Source: Streptomyces sp. CG 926 (GTDB taxonomy: Bacteria; Actinomycetota; Actinomycetes; Streptomycetales; Streptomycetaceae). From it: a stretch of DNA of 64,000 bases. The position numbers and the translations under genes were made by a program. The stretch covers positions 62,001-126,000 of the forward strand of contig NZ_QGGZ01000010.1 in NCBI RefSeq assembly GCF_003148825.1. Reading direction: 5' to 3'. The notes beneath the pieces were generated by a model. The model was given only the letters and a program-made list of their open reading frames with translations. It was not told where the DNA came from and ran no database searches. Shown piece by piece: positions 7,758-15,219 of the stretch. The stretch's first letter is position 1. The number at the start of each line of letters is the position of its first letter.

Positions 7758-8960
7758 TCACTCCTGCCGCAGGCTCGTGACCAGCTCGCGGGGCAGCCCG
7801 TGGGTGTCGTGGAGGTAGTGGAAGTCCTCCTCGGTCAGCGGGCCGCGGAACCGGGGCCGGGCGAGCACCTGTCGCCCGCGCTCCAGCAGCCGGCGGAACC
7901 GGCGCTCCTCCTCGCACAGGATCGGGAGTACGTCGCCGGGGTCCATCACCTGCCGGAAGTGGTCCAAGGTGTGCCGGACCAGTTCGATCGGCAGGTCACC
8001 AAGGCCGCGCGAGGGGTCGTCGCGCCACAGCAGCGTGAGCATCCGCCGCACCAGGCGTCGCAGTACGTAGCCCTGGCCGGTGTTGGCCGGGCGCACTCCG
8101 TCGCCGAGAACCACGACGGCCGAGCGGAGATGGTCGCAGACCACGCGCAGCGACCGTTCGTCCAGGGGCCAGAGATTCGGTACGAGGCTGCGCCAGGGAT
8201 CGAAGACGTCGCACTCGAACACGGACGACTTGCCCTGGAGCAGGGAGGCGAGCCGCTCCAGGCCCAGCCCGGTGTCCACGTTGCGCTGGGGCAGGGGCAC
8301 CAGGGATCCGTCGTCGAGCCGGCGGTGGGTCATCGTCACGTGGTTCCACACCTCCACCCAGCGGTCGTCGCGGGTGGGCGTGGACTCGGGCGGGCCGTCT
8401 CCGTTCCACAGGAAGATCTCCGAGTCGGGACCGCACGGTCCGACGGGCCCGTTGGACCACCAGTTGTCCTCCACGGTGAGTTCGACGGGGACACCGCGGT
8501 CCTGCCACAGTTCCAGCGAGGCGGTGTCGGGCCCGGTCCGGTCGTCGCCGGCGTGCACCGTGGCGTGCAGGCGGCCGGGGTCGATGCCCAGCCCCTCGGT
8601 GAGGAGCCCGTACCCCCAGTCGAGGCTGCGGGGGCCGGCGTAGTCGCCGAGCGACCAGGTGCCGAGCATCTCGAAGACCGTCAGATGCGTGGCGTCGCCG
8701 ACCTCCTCCAGGTCCGTGGTGCGCAGACAGCGCTGGACGTTGACCAGCCGGCTGCCCAGCGGGTGGGGGCGACCCTCCAGGTACGGGGTGAGCGGGTGCA
8801 TGCCGGAGGTGGTGAAGAGGACGGGGTCGCCCGGCGGTGGCAGCAGGGTGGAGCCGACGATTCGGCGGTGCTCGCGCTCTTCGAAGTACTCGACGAACGT
8901 ACTGACCAGCTGATCGGTGCGCATGGGGCGACCGACGGGGTGCTTGATGTGCTGATTCAT
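7758..8960 (-). CDS. Free-standing alanyl-tRNA-synthetase-like catalytic domain
   Basis: This encodes 400 residues, against ~880 for a full AlaRS. The class II catalytic core is well preserved. The motif 1 region (VEYFEEREHRRIVGSTLLPP) is followed by motif 2 (QRCLRTTDLEEVGDATH then FEMLGTWSLGDY, residues 76-107), the GPCGPDSEIF signature (174-183) and motif 3 (NVDTGLGLERLASLLQG, 227-243). The start of the tRNA-recognition helices is present (GYVLRRLVRRML), but the editing domain and C-Ala domain are absent. It could activate alanine or a related amino acid, and might charge a tRNA or a carrier rather than serve translation. AAGGAAG lies 8 nt before ATG 8960. A short Ala-ending ORF lies just upstream (9088-9156). 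Confidence 0.85.
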   Translation of the reverse strand: MNQHIKHPVGRPMRTDQLVSTFVEYFEEREHRRIVGSTLLPPPGDPVLFTTSGMHPLTPYLEGRPHPLGSRLVNVQRCLRTTDLEEVGDATHLTVFEMLGTWSLGDYAGPRSLDWGYGLLTEGLGIDPGRLHATVHAGDDRTGPDTASLELWQDRGVPVELTVEDNWWSNGPVGPCGPDSEIFLWNGDGPPESTPTRDDRWVEVWNHVTMTHRRLDDGSLVPLPQRNVDTGLGLERLASLLQGKSSVFECDVFDPWRSLVPNLWPLDERSLRVVCDHLRSAVVVLGDGVRPANTGQGYVLRRLVRRMLTLLWRDDPSRGLGDLPIELVRHTLDHFRQVMDPGDVLPILCEEERRFRRLLERGRQVLARPRFRGPLTEEDFHYLHDTHGLPRELVTSLRQE

Positions 8961-8996
8961 GAGGGGTGCTTCCTTCGCATCGCGCGGGAGAGGCAC

Positions 8997-9021
8997 CGGA
9001 GAACGGGACCGTTCAGTCTCC
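8997..9021 (-). promoter_or_regulatory. Hairpin in the leader of the AlaRS-like gene
   Basis: On the minus strand GAACG and CGTTC pair around a GTCC loop, extended after a bulge by CGGA/TCCG. The stem ends ~20 nt before the ribosome site of the AlaRS-like gene. A second small hairpin, CGGAC/GTCCG with a 4-nt loop, lies at 9053-9066. Together they could form an attenuator; no T-tract follows, so action on translation is at least as likely as termination. Confidence 0.4.
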
Positions 9022-9087
9022 GACCGGGGCAAGTACGCCACGGCACAACCGACGGACCGTTGTCCGGTCGCCGGGGAGAGGGGAAGG

Positions 9088-9156
9088 TCAGGCGGCGGCA
9101 ACCGGCGAGCTGGTCGCTCGCGCGGTCGCGGTGGTGCTGGGGCCGGTGACGTTCAT
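9088..9156 (-). CDS. Putative 22-residue leader peptide ending in three alanines
   Basis: The ORF starts at ATG 9156. TAGGGT lies exactly 7 nt upstream, which is the arrangement of a leaderless Streptomyces transcript. The peptide begins MNVTGPST and ends SPVAAA just before TGA. Six of its 22 residues are Ala, with GCC-GCC-GCC at the end. It ends 127 bp before the AlaRS-like gene, with inverted repeats between. Position and content fit a ribosome-stalling leader sensing Ala-tRNA. Against this, high-GC DNA encodes Ala by chance often, and Thr is almost as frequent. Treat it as a candidate. Confidence 0.4.
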   Translation of the reverse strand: MNVTGPSTTATARATSSPVAAA

Positions 9157-9176
9157 GCGGCCCACCCTAGTGCGAG

Positions 9177-9218
9177 CCTGCCGCCGGTGCGCGGGTATTT
9201 TTTCGCGCCGGCGGCAGG
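9177..9218. terminator. Stem-loop downstream of cutA
   Basis: Perfect 11-bp arms (cctgccgccgg and its complement at 9208-9218) plus an inner cgcg/cgcg pair enclose an A/T-rich loop. It begins 14 bp beyond the cutA stop in the direction of transcription, so it probably terminates cutA. It also covers the upstream part of the promoter of the leader ORF. Confidence 0.6.
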
Positions 9219-9231
9219 GGCGGGGCGAGGG

Positions 9232-9555
9232 CTACCCGGTCGTGGTCTCCTTCACCGCCCACGCCAGGTACTCCTCCGTGGTTCCGACGGCCGGCAGCAC
9301 GATCCACTGCGGCACCTCGTACGGGTGCCGCTCGTGGACCCACGCCTGCAACTCGGCGACCTTCTCCGCGGTGGTCTTGAACGAGATCCGGTACTCCCGC
9401 TCGTGCTGCACGGCGTCCTTCCACCAGTAGAAGGTGGTCATCCGGGCGTCGATGTGCGCGCCGGCCGACAGCCGGGCCTCCACCGCGGCCCGCGCGATGT
9501 CGTACGCCTTCGTCTCGTCGTCCACGGTCGTCTGCGCGATCACGATGCTCGCCAT
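9232..9555 (-). CDS. cutA: Divalent-cation tolerance protein CutA
   Basis: This encodes 107 residues, the usual CutA1 length. It has the full-length CutA pattern: IVIAQTTVDDE at the N-terminus, ARLSAGAHIDARMTTFYWW in the middle, a YRISFKTT strand, and the conserved HPYEVPQWIVLPA segment near the end. CutA1 proteins are small trimeric cytosolic proteins of the PII-like fold, linked to copper/divalent-cation tolerance but without a settled biochemical role. ATG 9555 is the only sensible start. It is transcribed toward the AlaRS-like gene but separated from it by a stem-loop, so it is probably its own unit. Confidence 0.95.
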   Translation of the reverse strand: MASIVIAQTTVDDETKAYDIARAAVEARLSAGAHIDARMTTFYWWKDAVQHEREYRISFKTTAEKVAELQAWVHERHPYEVPQWIVLPAVGTTEEYLAWAVKETTTG

Positions 9556-9717
9556 GCCGGTCCTCCTCGGTCGGTTTCGGCCACCCTACGGTCGACGCCG
9601 ACCCGTTGCGGAACTCCGGTCCGGGCCGGCGGGAACGAACCGTCCGGTAGGTGGGTAGGGCTGACTGCCGCGGCGCCGCTATCGTGCGGCACCAGGGACC
9701 GGTTCGGGGGAGGAACT

Positions 9718-10263
9718 GTGGCGTTGCTCGATCAACTGCCCGCTCTGATAGGTGTCGTGGTCGGTTCGCTCGGCTCCTACGCCGTGCAGACCTTGACCGA
9801 GCGTCGGCGCTGGACGCGGCAGCGGGAGGAGCGGTGGGACGAGAAGCGCTTCGAGACGTACGGCCGTTACGCCAATGCCCTCAAGGCGCAGTTACGGGTC
9901 ACCCAGCGCATCGGGGCCTCGCTCGGGTTCGCGGACGTGGCGGATCCGTTGGCGCCGGCCGAGGGTCTGCCCCTGCTCGCCGACGCGGAGTCCCACCGGG
10001 CGACGGAGTGGGAGTCCGTCCTGCTCGTCGGGGACGCGGCGACGATCGCGGCGGCACGGCACTGGCACGAGACGATCTGGACCGTCGAACTCCTCGTGCG
10101 GGAGGGCGCGGTCGACGGCGAGAGGTGGACCCAGGCGCATCGGCTCGCGAGCGCGGCACGTGACGCCTTCTACGAGAGCGCGCGGCGCGATCTCGGCATA
10201 GCGGGAGCTCCACCGCCGTCGGGGCAGTGGCCTCGACAGTGGCGGGCCGAGCTCTCCGGGTGA
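9718..10263 (+). CDS. Membrane-anchored hypothetical protein
   Basis: This encodes 181 residues from GTG 9718, preceded by GGGGGAGGAAC. The N-terminus carries one hydrophobic helix (LPALIGVVVGSLGSYAVQTL), immediately followed by a highly charged, Arg/Glu-rich region (TERRRWTRQREERWDEKRF). The remaining ~130 residues form a predicted helical cytoplasmic domain. This layout (one N-terminal helix then a charged coiled region) recurs in Streptomyces conserved proteins of unknown role. It ends 11 bp before the convergent ClC gene. No enzymatic motif is visible. Confidence 0.75.
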   Translation: MALLDQLPALIGVVVGSLGSYAVQTLTERRRWTRQREERWDEKRFETYGRYANALKAQLRVTQRIGASLGFADVADPLAPAEGLPLLADAESHRATEWESVLLVGDAATIAAARHWHETIWTVELLVREGAVDGERWTQAHRLASAARDAFYESARRDLGIAGAPPPSGQWPRQWRAELSG

Positions 10264-10273
10264 GTCGCGACGG

Positions 10274-11590
10274 TCAGGCACGCTCCGACATCCGGCGGCG
10301 CAGCGCGTCGTAGATGGGTTCGCTGCCCAGCCGGTCCGCGGTCACGGTCGCGGCGAAGCAGGCGGTCAGCAGGGGCAGCAGGAGCGCGCCGGCTCCCGTC
10401 ATCTCCACGACCAGCACGGCGCCGGTGAGCGGCGCCCGTACGACGCCGGTGAACACCGCGGCCATCCCCACGACCGCGAAGGCGGCCGCGCTCGCGGAGC
10501 CGGCCGGCAGCACAGGGGCGGCGAGCGCGTGCGTGAGCGTTCCCCAGAGGGCTCCCAGGGCCAGCAGCGGAGCGAACAGCCCGCCGGGGGTCGCGGCCGC
10601 GTAGCTCAGCGGTCCGGCCACGAATCGGACGGCGAGACAGAGCACCAGCGCCGCCACCGTCAGGCCGCCGCCCGTCAGGTGGCCGCCTGCCAGCAGGCGC
10701 TCGCTCAGCTGGTCACCACCGCCCGTGAGAAGCGGATCGAAGGCCATCAGGACGCCGACCCCGGCGCCGATGAGCGCGGCGCGGGCGACCAGGGGGATCC
10801 GGTTCAGCCCGTCGCACACCCGCAGGGTCCGTACGACCAGCGTGCTGTACGCGGCGCCGAGCGCCCCGGCGGTCACCCCCGACAGCAGGAAGACCGGCAG
10901 CATCCACAGCGGCGGGGCGGTGACGGCCGACAGCGGAAGGACGAGCGCGTCGCCCACGACGAGCCGGGAGCCGACCACTGCCGTGACGGTGCCGGCGAGC
11001 GTCAGGAGCACCAGACGCGGTCGGACCGTGCCGGTCACTTCCTCGCAGACGAACAACAGCCCGCCCAGCGGTGCGGTGAAGGCCACCGCCAGGCCCGCCC
11101 CGCCGAGCGCGGTGTGCAGCATGCGGGCGTCCTCGGGGTCCAGGCGGCCACGCCGACCGGCCGCGGACCCGATCGTGGCGCCCATGTGGACGATCGGCCC
11201 CTCCCTTCCCAGGACCAGGCCCGAGCCGATCGCGATGAGCCCGCCCAGGAATTTCGCCGGCAGTAGCCAGGCGATACGGGCCTCGGCCTCCTGCCGCCAT
11301 ACGGCTTCCACGTGCTGGATCCCGCTGCCCGCGGCGTGCGGGACCCGTTGCGCGATCGCGCAGGCCACCGCCGCGCCCACCGCGGTGAGGACGACCGGGA
11401 TGAGCCGGCCCGCCGCACCCAGCCCGTCGGCCGCCTCCAGCAGCGACACGCGCAGCGTGTCCGCGCGCAGCAGGCACCAGCGGAAACCGCCGCCGACCAG
11501 GCCGACCGCGCAGCCCGCCACCGCCGCGACCACGAAGGAGCGGCCGGATCGCCACCGACCGGACCCGACACCGCGCGAGGTCTTCGTCAT
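10274..11590 (-). CDS. ClC-family chloride channel/transporter
   Basis: This encodes 438 residues with about ten hydrophobic helices. ClC signatures are present: GSGIQ (selectivity region; GSGIP in typical members), GREGPIVHMGATIG (the conserved GREGP segment with the gating Glu), and a C-terminal PGGLFAPLLALGA helix, as in GG(I/L)F.P. There is no C-terminal CBS domain. Members with the GREGP glutamate can be H+/Cl- antiporters or channels. It acts in the cytoplasmic membrane. It is followed 27 bp beyond its start codon by the stop of the co-directional reductase gene, so the two may share a transcript. Confidence 0.93.
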   Translation of the reverse strand: MTKTSRGVGSGRWRSGRSFVVAAVAGCAVGLVGGGFRWCLLRADTLRVSLLEAADGLGAAGRLIPVVLTAVGAAVACAIAQRVPHAAGSGIQHVEAVWRQEAEARIAWLLPAKFLGGLIAIGSGLVLGREGPIVHMGATIGSAAGRRGRLDPEDARMLHTALGGAGLAVAFTAPLGGLLFVCEEVTGTVRPRLVLLTLAGTVTAVVGSRLVVGDALVLPLSAVTAPPLWMLPVFLLSGVTAGALGAAYSTLVVRTLRVCDGLNRIPLVARAALIGAGVGVLMAFDPLLTGGGDQLSERLLAGGHLTGGGLTVAALVLCLAVRFVAGPLSYAAATPGGLFAPLLALGALWGTLTHALAAPVLPAGSASAAAFAVVGMAAVFTGVVRAPLTGAVLVVEMTGAGALLLPLLTACFAATVTADRLGSEPIYDALRRRMSERA

Positions 11591-11617
11591 GCCCCGACCA
11601 GCCGATTCCGTCGCTTC

Positions 11618-12232
11618 CTAGTGCTGGGGCAGGTGGGTCTTGGCGTCCTCGTACGTCCCCTCGCCGGGCGCGGTGGCCACGGCGTAGGACAGGTTCAGCA
11701 CACCGGTCCGGAAGGTCTCGGCGGACAGCAGCTCCAGCGGGACGGCCGGCGCGTCCTCCTCGAACAGGCGCATGCCGTTGCGTACGGCGATCGGGTGCAG
11801 CAGGAGGTTCAGTTCGTCCAGGAGGCCGGCGGCGATCAGTTGGCGTACGACGGATACCGAGCCGCTGATCCAGACGGGGGTGTGGGCGCCCGGCTCGTTC
11901 TTGAGCGCGGCCACCGCTGTGGGGAGGTCGCCGACGAGCTGTTCGGAGTTCCGCCAGGTGAAGTCGAGCGGGCTGTTCGACAGCACGATCTTGCGGGCGT
12001 CACCGAGGACCCGGGCGAACGGGGCGTCCTCCCCGCCGGCCGCCTCCCGCTCCGGCCAGGCGCCCGCGAAGCTGTCGTAGGTCCGGCGCCCGAGCAGCAG
12101 GGTGTCCGCCCTGCCGAGGGTCGCGTCGACGGCCGCCCCCATGTCCTTGTCGAAGTAGGGGAAGTGCCACTGGTCGGGCGCCTCGACGACCCCGTCGAGC
12201 GAGATGAACAGCTGCGCCTTGATCTTCCTCAT
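11618..12232 (-). CDS. Dihydrofolate-reductase-fold protein (RibD C-terminal family)
   Basis: This encodes 204 residues from ATG 12232 with CGGAG 6 nt upstream. It has the family pattern: KIKAQLFISLDGVVEAPD at the start, a TLLLGRRTYDSFAGAWP block after ~45 residues, KIVLSNSPLDF in the middle, and WISGSVSVVRQLIAAGLLDEL (the GS-S/G cofactor loop). These small NADPH reductases are frequent in actinomycetes and are not true DHFRs; substrates are mostly unknown. The ClC gene follows 27 bp downstream of the stop, so co-transcription is possible. The region up to 12465 separates it from the divergent HPP gene. Confidence 0.9.
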   Translation of the reverse strand: MRKIKAQLFISLDGVVEAPDQWHFPYFDKDMGAAVDATLGRADTLLLGRRTYDSFAGAWPEREAAGGEDAPFARVLGDARKIVLSNSPLDFTWRNSEQLVGDLPTAVAALKNEPGAHTPVWISGSVSVVRQLIAAGLLDELNLLLHPIAVRNGMRLFEEDAPAVPLELLSAETFRTGVLNLSYAVATAPGEGTYEDAKTHLPQH

Positions 12233-12464
12233 ACGGGTCTCCGGGAGCTGGTGGTCGGTCCGTCCGCGTACCGCCCCATCCAAGGGCACGCGCCTGCCGG
12301 ACGCCGCTCGACTCCCCGACGGCAGCGGATCCGGCTTGCGCGCCGTGGCCGATACGCAGGGGTTGTAGGCAGGTGACAGATCGGCGGTGCAGGGTGGCCG
12401 GCGGTGCGCGAGCCCTCCCGTCGCGCCCGCCCCCCGTACCGCCGCCGTGCCAGGAGCCGCCCTC

Positions 12465-13028
12465 GTGAAAGCTGACTCCCTGCTGTCCCGCCGACGCGTG
12501 CCCGGCCCCGAGGCGCCTCACGACGACGTACCGCTCCCGACGGGGCGCGGGCGCCGAACCGCCTGGCACGGGGCGGCAGCGGCCCTGCACGGCGTCGGCG
12601 CGGTCACCACCGTCCTGCTGGTGCTCGCGGCCATCGGGGCGGTGATCGGCGAACCGGTGCTCATACCGTCCCTCGCCGCCACCGCCGGAGTCCTGCACAG
12701 CGCTCCCACCCTCCCCATGGCCCAACCCAGGAGTGTCGTCGTCGCCCATCTCCTGGGCGCGGGCGCGGGGTACGCGGTCCTCGCGCTGTCGCAGAGCAAC
12801 CCCTGGAGCGCGGCGCTGGCCGGGGGGTTGACGTTCGCCGCGACCACGCTGGCCCGGACCCCGCACTCCCCCGCCTGCGCGACCGCGGTCGTCGTCGTGC
12901 TGCAGACCCCGGCACCCGCACGGTTCGTCCCTCTGCTGCTCGCGGCCAGCGTGGTCCTCGTGGTCGCCGGTTTCGTGGCGTCCCGGGTGCGCCGGGGGGC
13001 GGCCCGGTACCCGGTTCGTTGGTGGTAG
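12465..13028 (+). CDS. HPP-family integral membrane protein
   Basis: This encodes 187 residues from GTG 12465 with AGGAG 8 nt upstream. There are four hydrophobic helices. The HPP-family core is visible in PVLIPSLAATAGVLHSAP, followed by LPMAQPRSVVVAHLLGAGAG. The name-giving HPP appears degraded, but the AQPR-x-V-x-x-H block is clear. Some HPP proteins support nitrite import in plastids and cyanobacteria; the role in actinomycetes is unknown. The C-terminus is basic (RVRRGAARYP). The stop codon lies inside a 31-bp tandem duplication. Confidence 0.8.
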   Translation: MKADSLLSRRRVPGPEAPHDDVPLPTGRGRRTAWHGAAAALHGVGAVTTVLLVLAAIGAVIGEPVLIPSLAATAGVLHSAPTLPMAQPRSVVVAHLLGAGAGYAVLALSQSNPWSAALAGGLTFAATTLARTPHSPACATAVVVVLQTPAPARFVPLLLAASVVLVVAGFVASRVRRGAARYPVRWW

Positions 13029-13061
13029 CGCGGCCCGGTACCCGGTTCGTCGGTGGTGGCG
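13000..13061. repeat. 31-bp direct duplication across the HPP stop codon
   Basis: Copies at 13000-13030 and 13031-13061 share the core cggcccggtacccggttcgt and differ at two positions. One difference is the base that makes TAG in copy 1 and TGG in copy 2. It looks like a recent slippage or unequal duplication, with the stop codon preserved only in the first copy. Confidence 0.85.
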
Positions 13062-13409
13062 CGGCTCGGTCCGCCGGCTCCGCCCTCATCGGGGCGGCCG
13101 ACCCCGGCCCGTGTGCGGCCACGGCCCATCAGGCCGCCGACCGGGTGCCCTGAGCTGCGGCGCTTGCGTCGGTTTCCACCCAATGGCCGGGGGCGAACTC
13201 CTGCCAACCGGCGCAACCCCGCACGCCGTTCGCACGTCTTGCAGGCCGGATCACCCACCTGTTCCTTCTCTCGCGTCGTTCCTCCCGCACGCGAAGGGGG
13301 CAGGCGGCCGTCCACGGCCGGAACCCCCTTCGGCCAGGACCGGGGCGGCGGCTCGTGCCGACCTCCGCTCGCGTCCCTCCGTGCGTCGCGCAGTTCGAGA
13401 GGTCTCCCC
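13062..13409. other. 348-bp gap with no gene
   Basis: This lies between the HPP duplication and the P450 start. ORFs here are unsupported extensions of other frames. It presumably contains the promoter of the P450 gene, but I see no convincing -10/-35 pair or palindrome. Confidence 0.6.
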
Positions 13410-14630
13410 ATGCCCGTGGTCGATACCGATTTCAGCGTCCTGTCCGAGGACTTCGCCGCTGCCCCCGACCGCTACTTCGCAGCACTGCGGGAACGGGCTC
13501 CGGTGCATTACGAGCCGGAGATCGACAGCTATTTCGTCTCCCGCCACGCGGACGTGAAACGGGTGCTGACCGACCACGAGCTGTTCACCACCGAGATGCT
13601 GCAGGTGCGCGCCGAGCCGGTGATGCGCGGGCCGGTCCTCGCCCAGATGACCGGGGCCGAGCACACCGCCAAACGAAGAATCGTCGTCCGGGCCTTCACC
13701 GGCTCGGCTCTCCAGGACCGGATACCTGTCATCCGCGCCCGTGCCGAAGCGCTCATGGCCCCGTTCCTCCCTCTGGGCCGGGTGGACCTGGTCAACGACT
13801 TCGGCAAGCCGTTCGCCATCCACGCCACGCTCGACGTCCTGGGCCTGGAACGCGAGGACTGGCGCCAGGTGGCCGTCTGGCACGGCGGAGTGGCCGAGTT
13901 CATCACCGGCCTGAACCTCACCCCCGAGCGTCGCCGCCACTGCGTCGAGCACGCCGAGCAGTTGGAGGCCTACCTCCTCCCGGTGATCGAACAGCGGCGC
14001 CGCAACCCGGGCGACGACCTGATATCCCAGCTGTGCACCGCCGAGTTCGACGGCATCGCCATGAGCGATCGCGATGTCACCGCGCTGATCATCAACGTTC
14101 TGGTGGCCTCCACCGAACCCGCGGACAAGACCCTCGCCCTGCTCTTCAAACACCTCATCGACCATCCCGAGCAGCTGGCGCAGGTCCGCCGGGATCCCGA
14201 TCTGCTGGGCGCCGCGATCGCCGAGACCCTGCGCCACACCCCGCCGGTACAACTCATTCCCCGCCAGGCGAAGGAGGACACCGTGCTCGCCGGCACCACC
14301 GTCCCGGCGGGTGCCACCGTCTTCTGCATGATCGGCGCGGCCAACCGCGACCCCGACGCCTTCAGCGCCCCGGACACCTTCGACATCCACCGCCCGGACC
14401 TGGGCACCGCCCGCTCCTTCACCGCTGCCGCCCAGCACCTGGCCTTCGGTACCGGCCTCCACCAGTGCGTCGGCGTCGCCTTCGCGCGCGCCGAGCTCGA
14501 AACCGTCGCCGCGATGCTCCTACCCCTGCTCGACCAGGTCCGTTACAGCCCGGGCTTCCGCTATCAGGAGGCCGGCCTCTACACCCGGGGCCCGGTCGCG
14601 CTGTCGCTGGACTTCACCCCCGTCCGCTGA
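13410..14630 (+). CDS. Cytochrome P450
   Basis: This encodes 406 residues, the normal length of a soluble bacterial P450. The heme-ligand loop is FGTGLHQCVG (Cys 353). The K-helix ExxR is E272-T-L-R275, and the C-helix H85-x3-R89 is present. The I-helix reads NVLVASTEPADKTLALL (229-245): the oxygen-activating acid-alcohol pair (E/D-T) is E-P here, so the Thr is missing. That is seen in some P450s with unusual chemistry. ATG 13410 fits the family N-terminus, with GAGAGG ~8 nt upstream. It is the first gene of the co-directional run to 20855. Redox partners are not encoded nearby. Confidence 0.95.
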   Translation: MPVVDTDFSVLSEDFAAAPDRYFAALRERAPVHYEPEIDSYFVSRHADVKRVLTDHELFTTEMLQVRAEPVMRGPVLAQMTGAEHTAKRRIVVRAFTGSALQDRIPVIRARAEALMAPFLPLGRVDLVNDFGKPFAIHATLDVLGLEREDWRQVAVWHGGVAEFITGLNLTPERRRHCVEHAEQLEAYLLPVIEQRRRNPGDDLISQLCTAEFDGIAMSDRDVTALIINVLVASTEPADKTLALLFKHLIDHPEQLAQVRRDPDLLGAAIAETLRHTPPVQLIPRQAKEDTVLAGTTVPAGATVFCMIGAANRDPDAFSAPDTFDIHRPDLGTARSFTAAAQHLAFGTGLHQCVGVAFARAELETVAAMLLPLLDQVRYSPGFRYQEAGLYTRGPVALSLDFTPVR

Positions 14631-14700
14631 CGCGACACCGTACGCGACCGGCGTACGCCCCACCGTCCCCGTACACCCCCCACCCCCAGGCGAAGACACC

Positions 14701-15093
14701 ATGACATCGACCGACATCACCCGAGCCATCGACGATCTGCTGTTCACCCCCGGCCTCGACCTCACCGAAGCCATCGATCGGCACTTCACCCCCGACTACC
14801 GCCAGCGCACCAACGGCGTGTGGAGTGACCGCGCCTCCTTCACCCAGCACATGACACGCCTTCGTTCCATGATCCGCAGCGGACACATCGAGGTCCACGA
14901 CGAGCTCCGTGACGGAACGCGCTACGCCGACCGCCACACCGTCACCCTCGTCCACGAGGACGGGCACACCTCCCGTACCGAGGTCTACCTCTTCGCCGAG
15001 CTGTCCTGCGACGGCCGCTTCCGGCGCGTCGAGGAGACCACCCTCCTGATCACCGGTGACGCCGCTGACGGGAACATCGGTCTCGTCCAGTGA
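14701..15093 (+). CDS. SnoaL/NTF2-like small protein
   Basis: This encodes 130 residues. The cone-shaped NTF2-like fold is suggested by an N-terminal helix (AIDRHFTPDYRQRTNGVWSD), a short helical segment (FTQHMTRLRSMI), and three long beta strands ending ...YLFAELSCDGRFRRVEETTL. SnoaL-like proteins serve as cyclases, isomerases, hydroxylases or stress-related proteins; catalytic residues cannot be fixed here. It starts 70 bp after the P450 stop in the same direction, suggesting a shared transcript and a role next to the oxidised product. Confidence 0.8.
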   Translation: MTSTDITRAIDDLLFTPGLDLTEAIDRHFTPDYRQRTNGVWSDRASFTQHMTRLRSMIRSGHIEVHDELRDGTRYADRHTVTLVHEDGHTSRTEVYLFAELSCDGRFRRVEETTLLITGDAADGNIGLVQ

Positions 15094-15219
15094 GGTCGAC
15101 GGGCCTGGGCGAGGCGCCGCTTCGCGCGGGCCCGGGGAGTTCGCGAGAGGGCCGGGCCCCGCGACCGCTGTCCACTGCTGGAACAACTGGAACCGCTGCA
15201 ACAAAGGGATGGAGCCGCC

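Noticed and set aside
8959..9717. In-frame upstream extension of the hypothetical gene at 9718
   Set aside because: It would overlap cutA and the leader ORF on the opposite strand; a strong ribosome site precedes GTG 9718.
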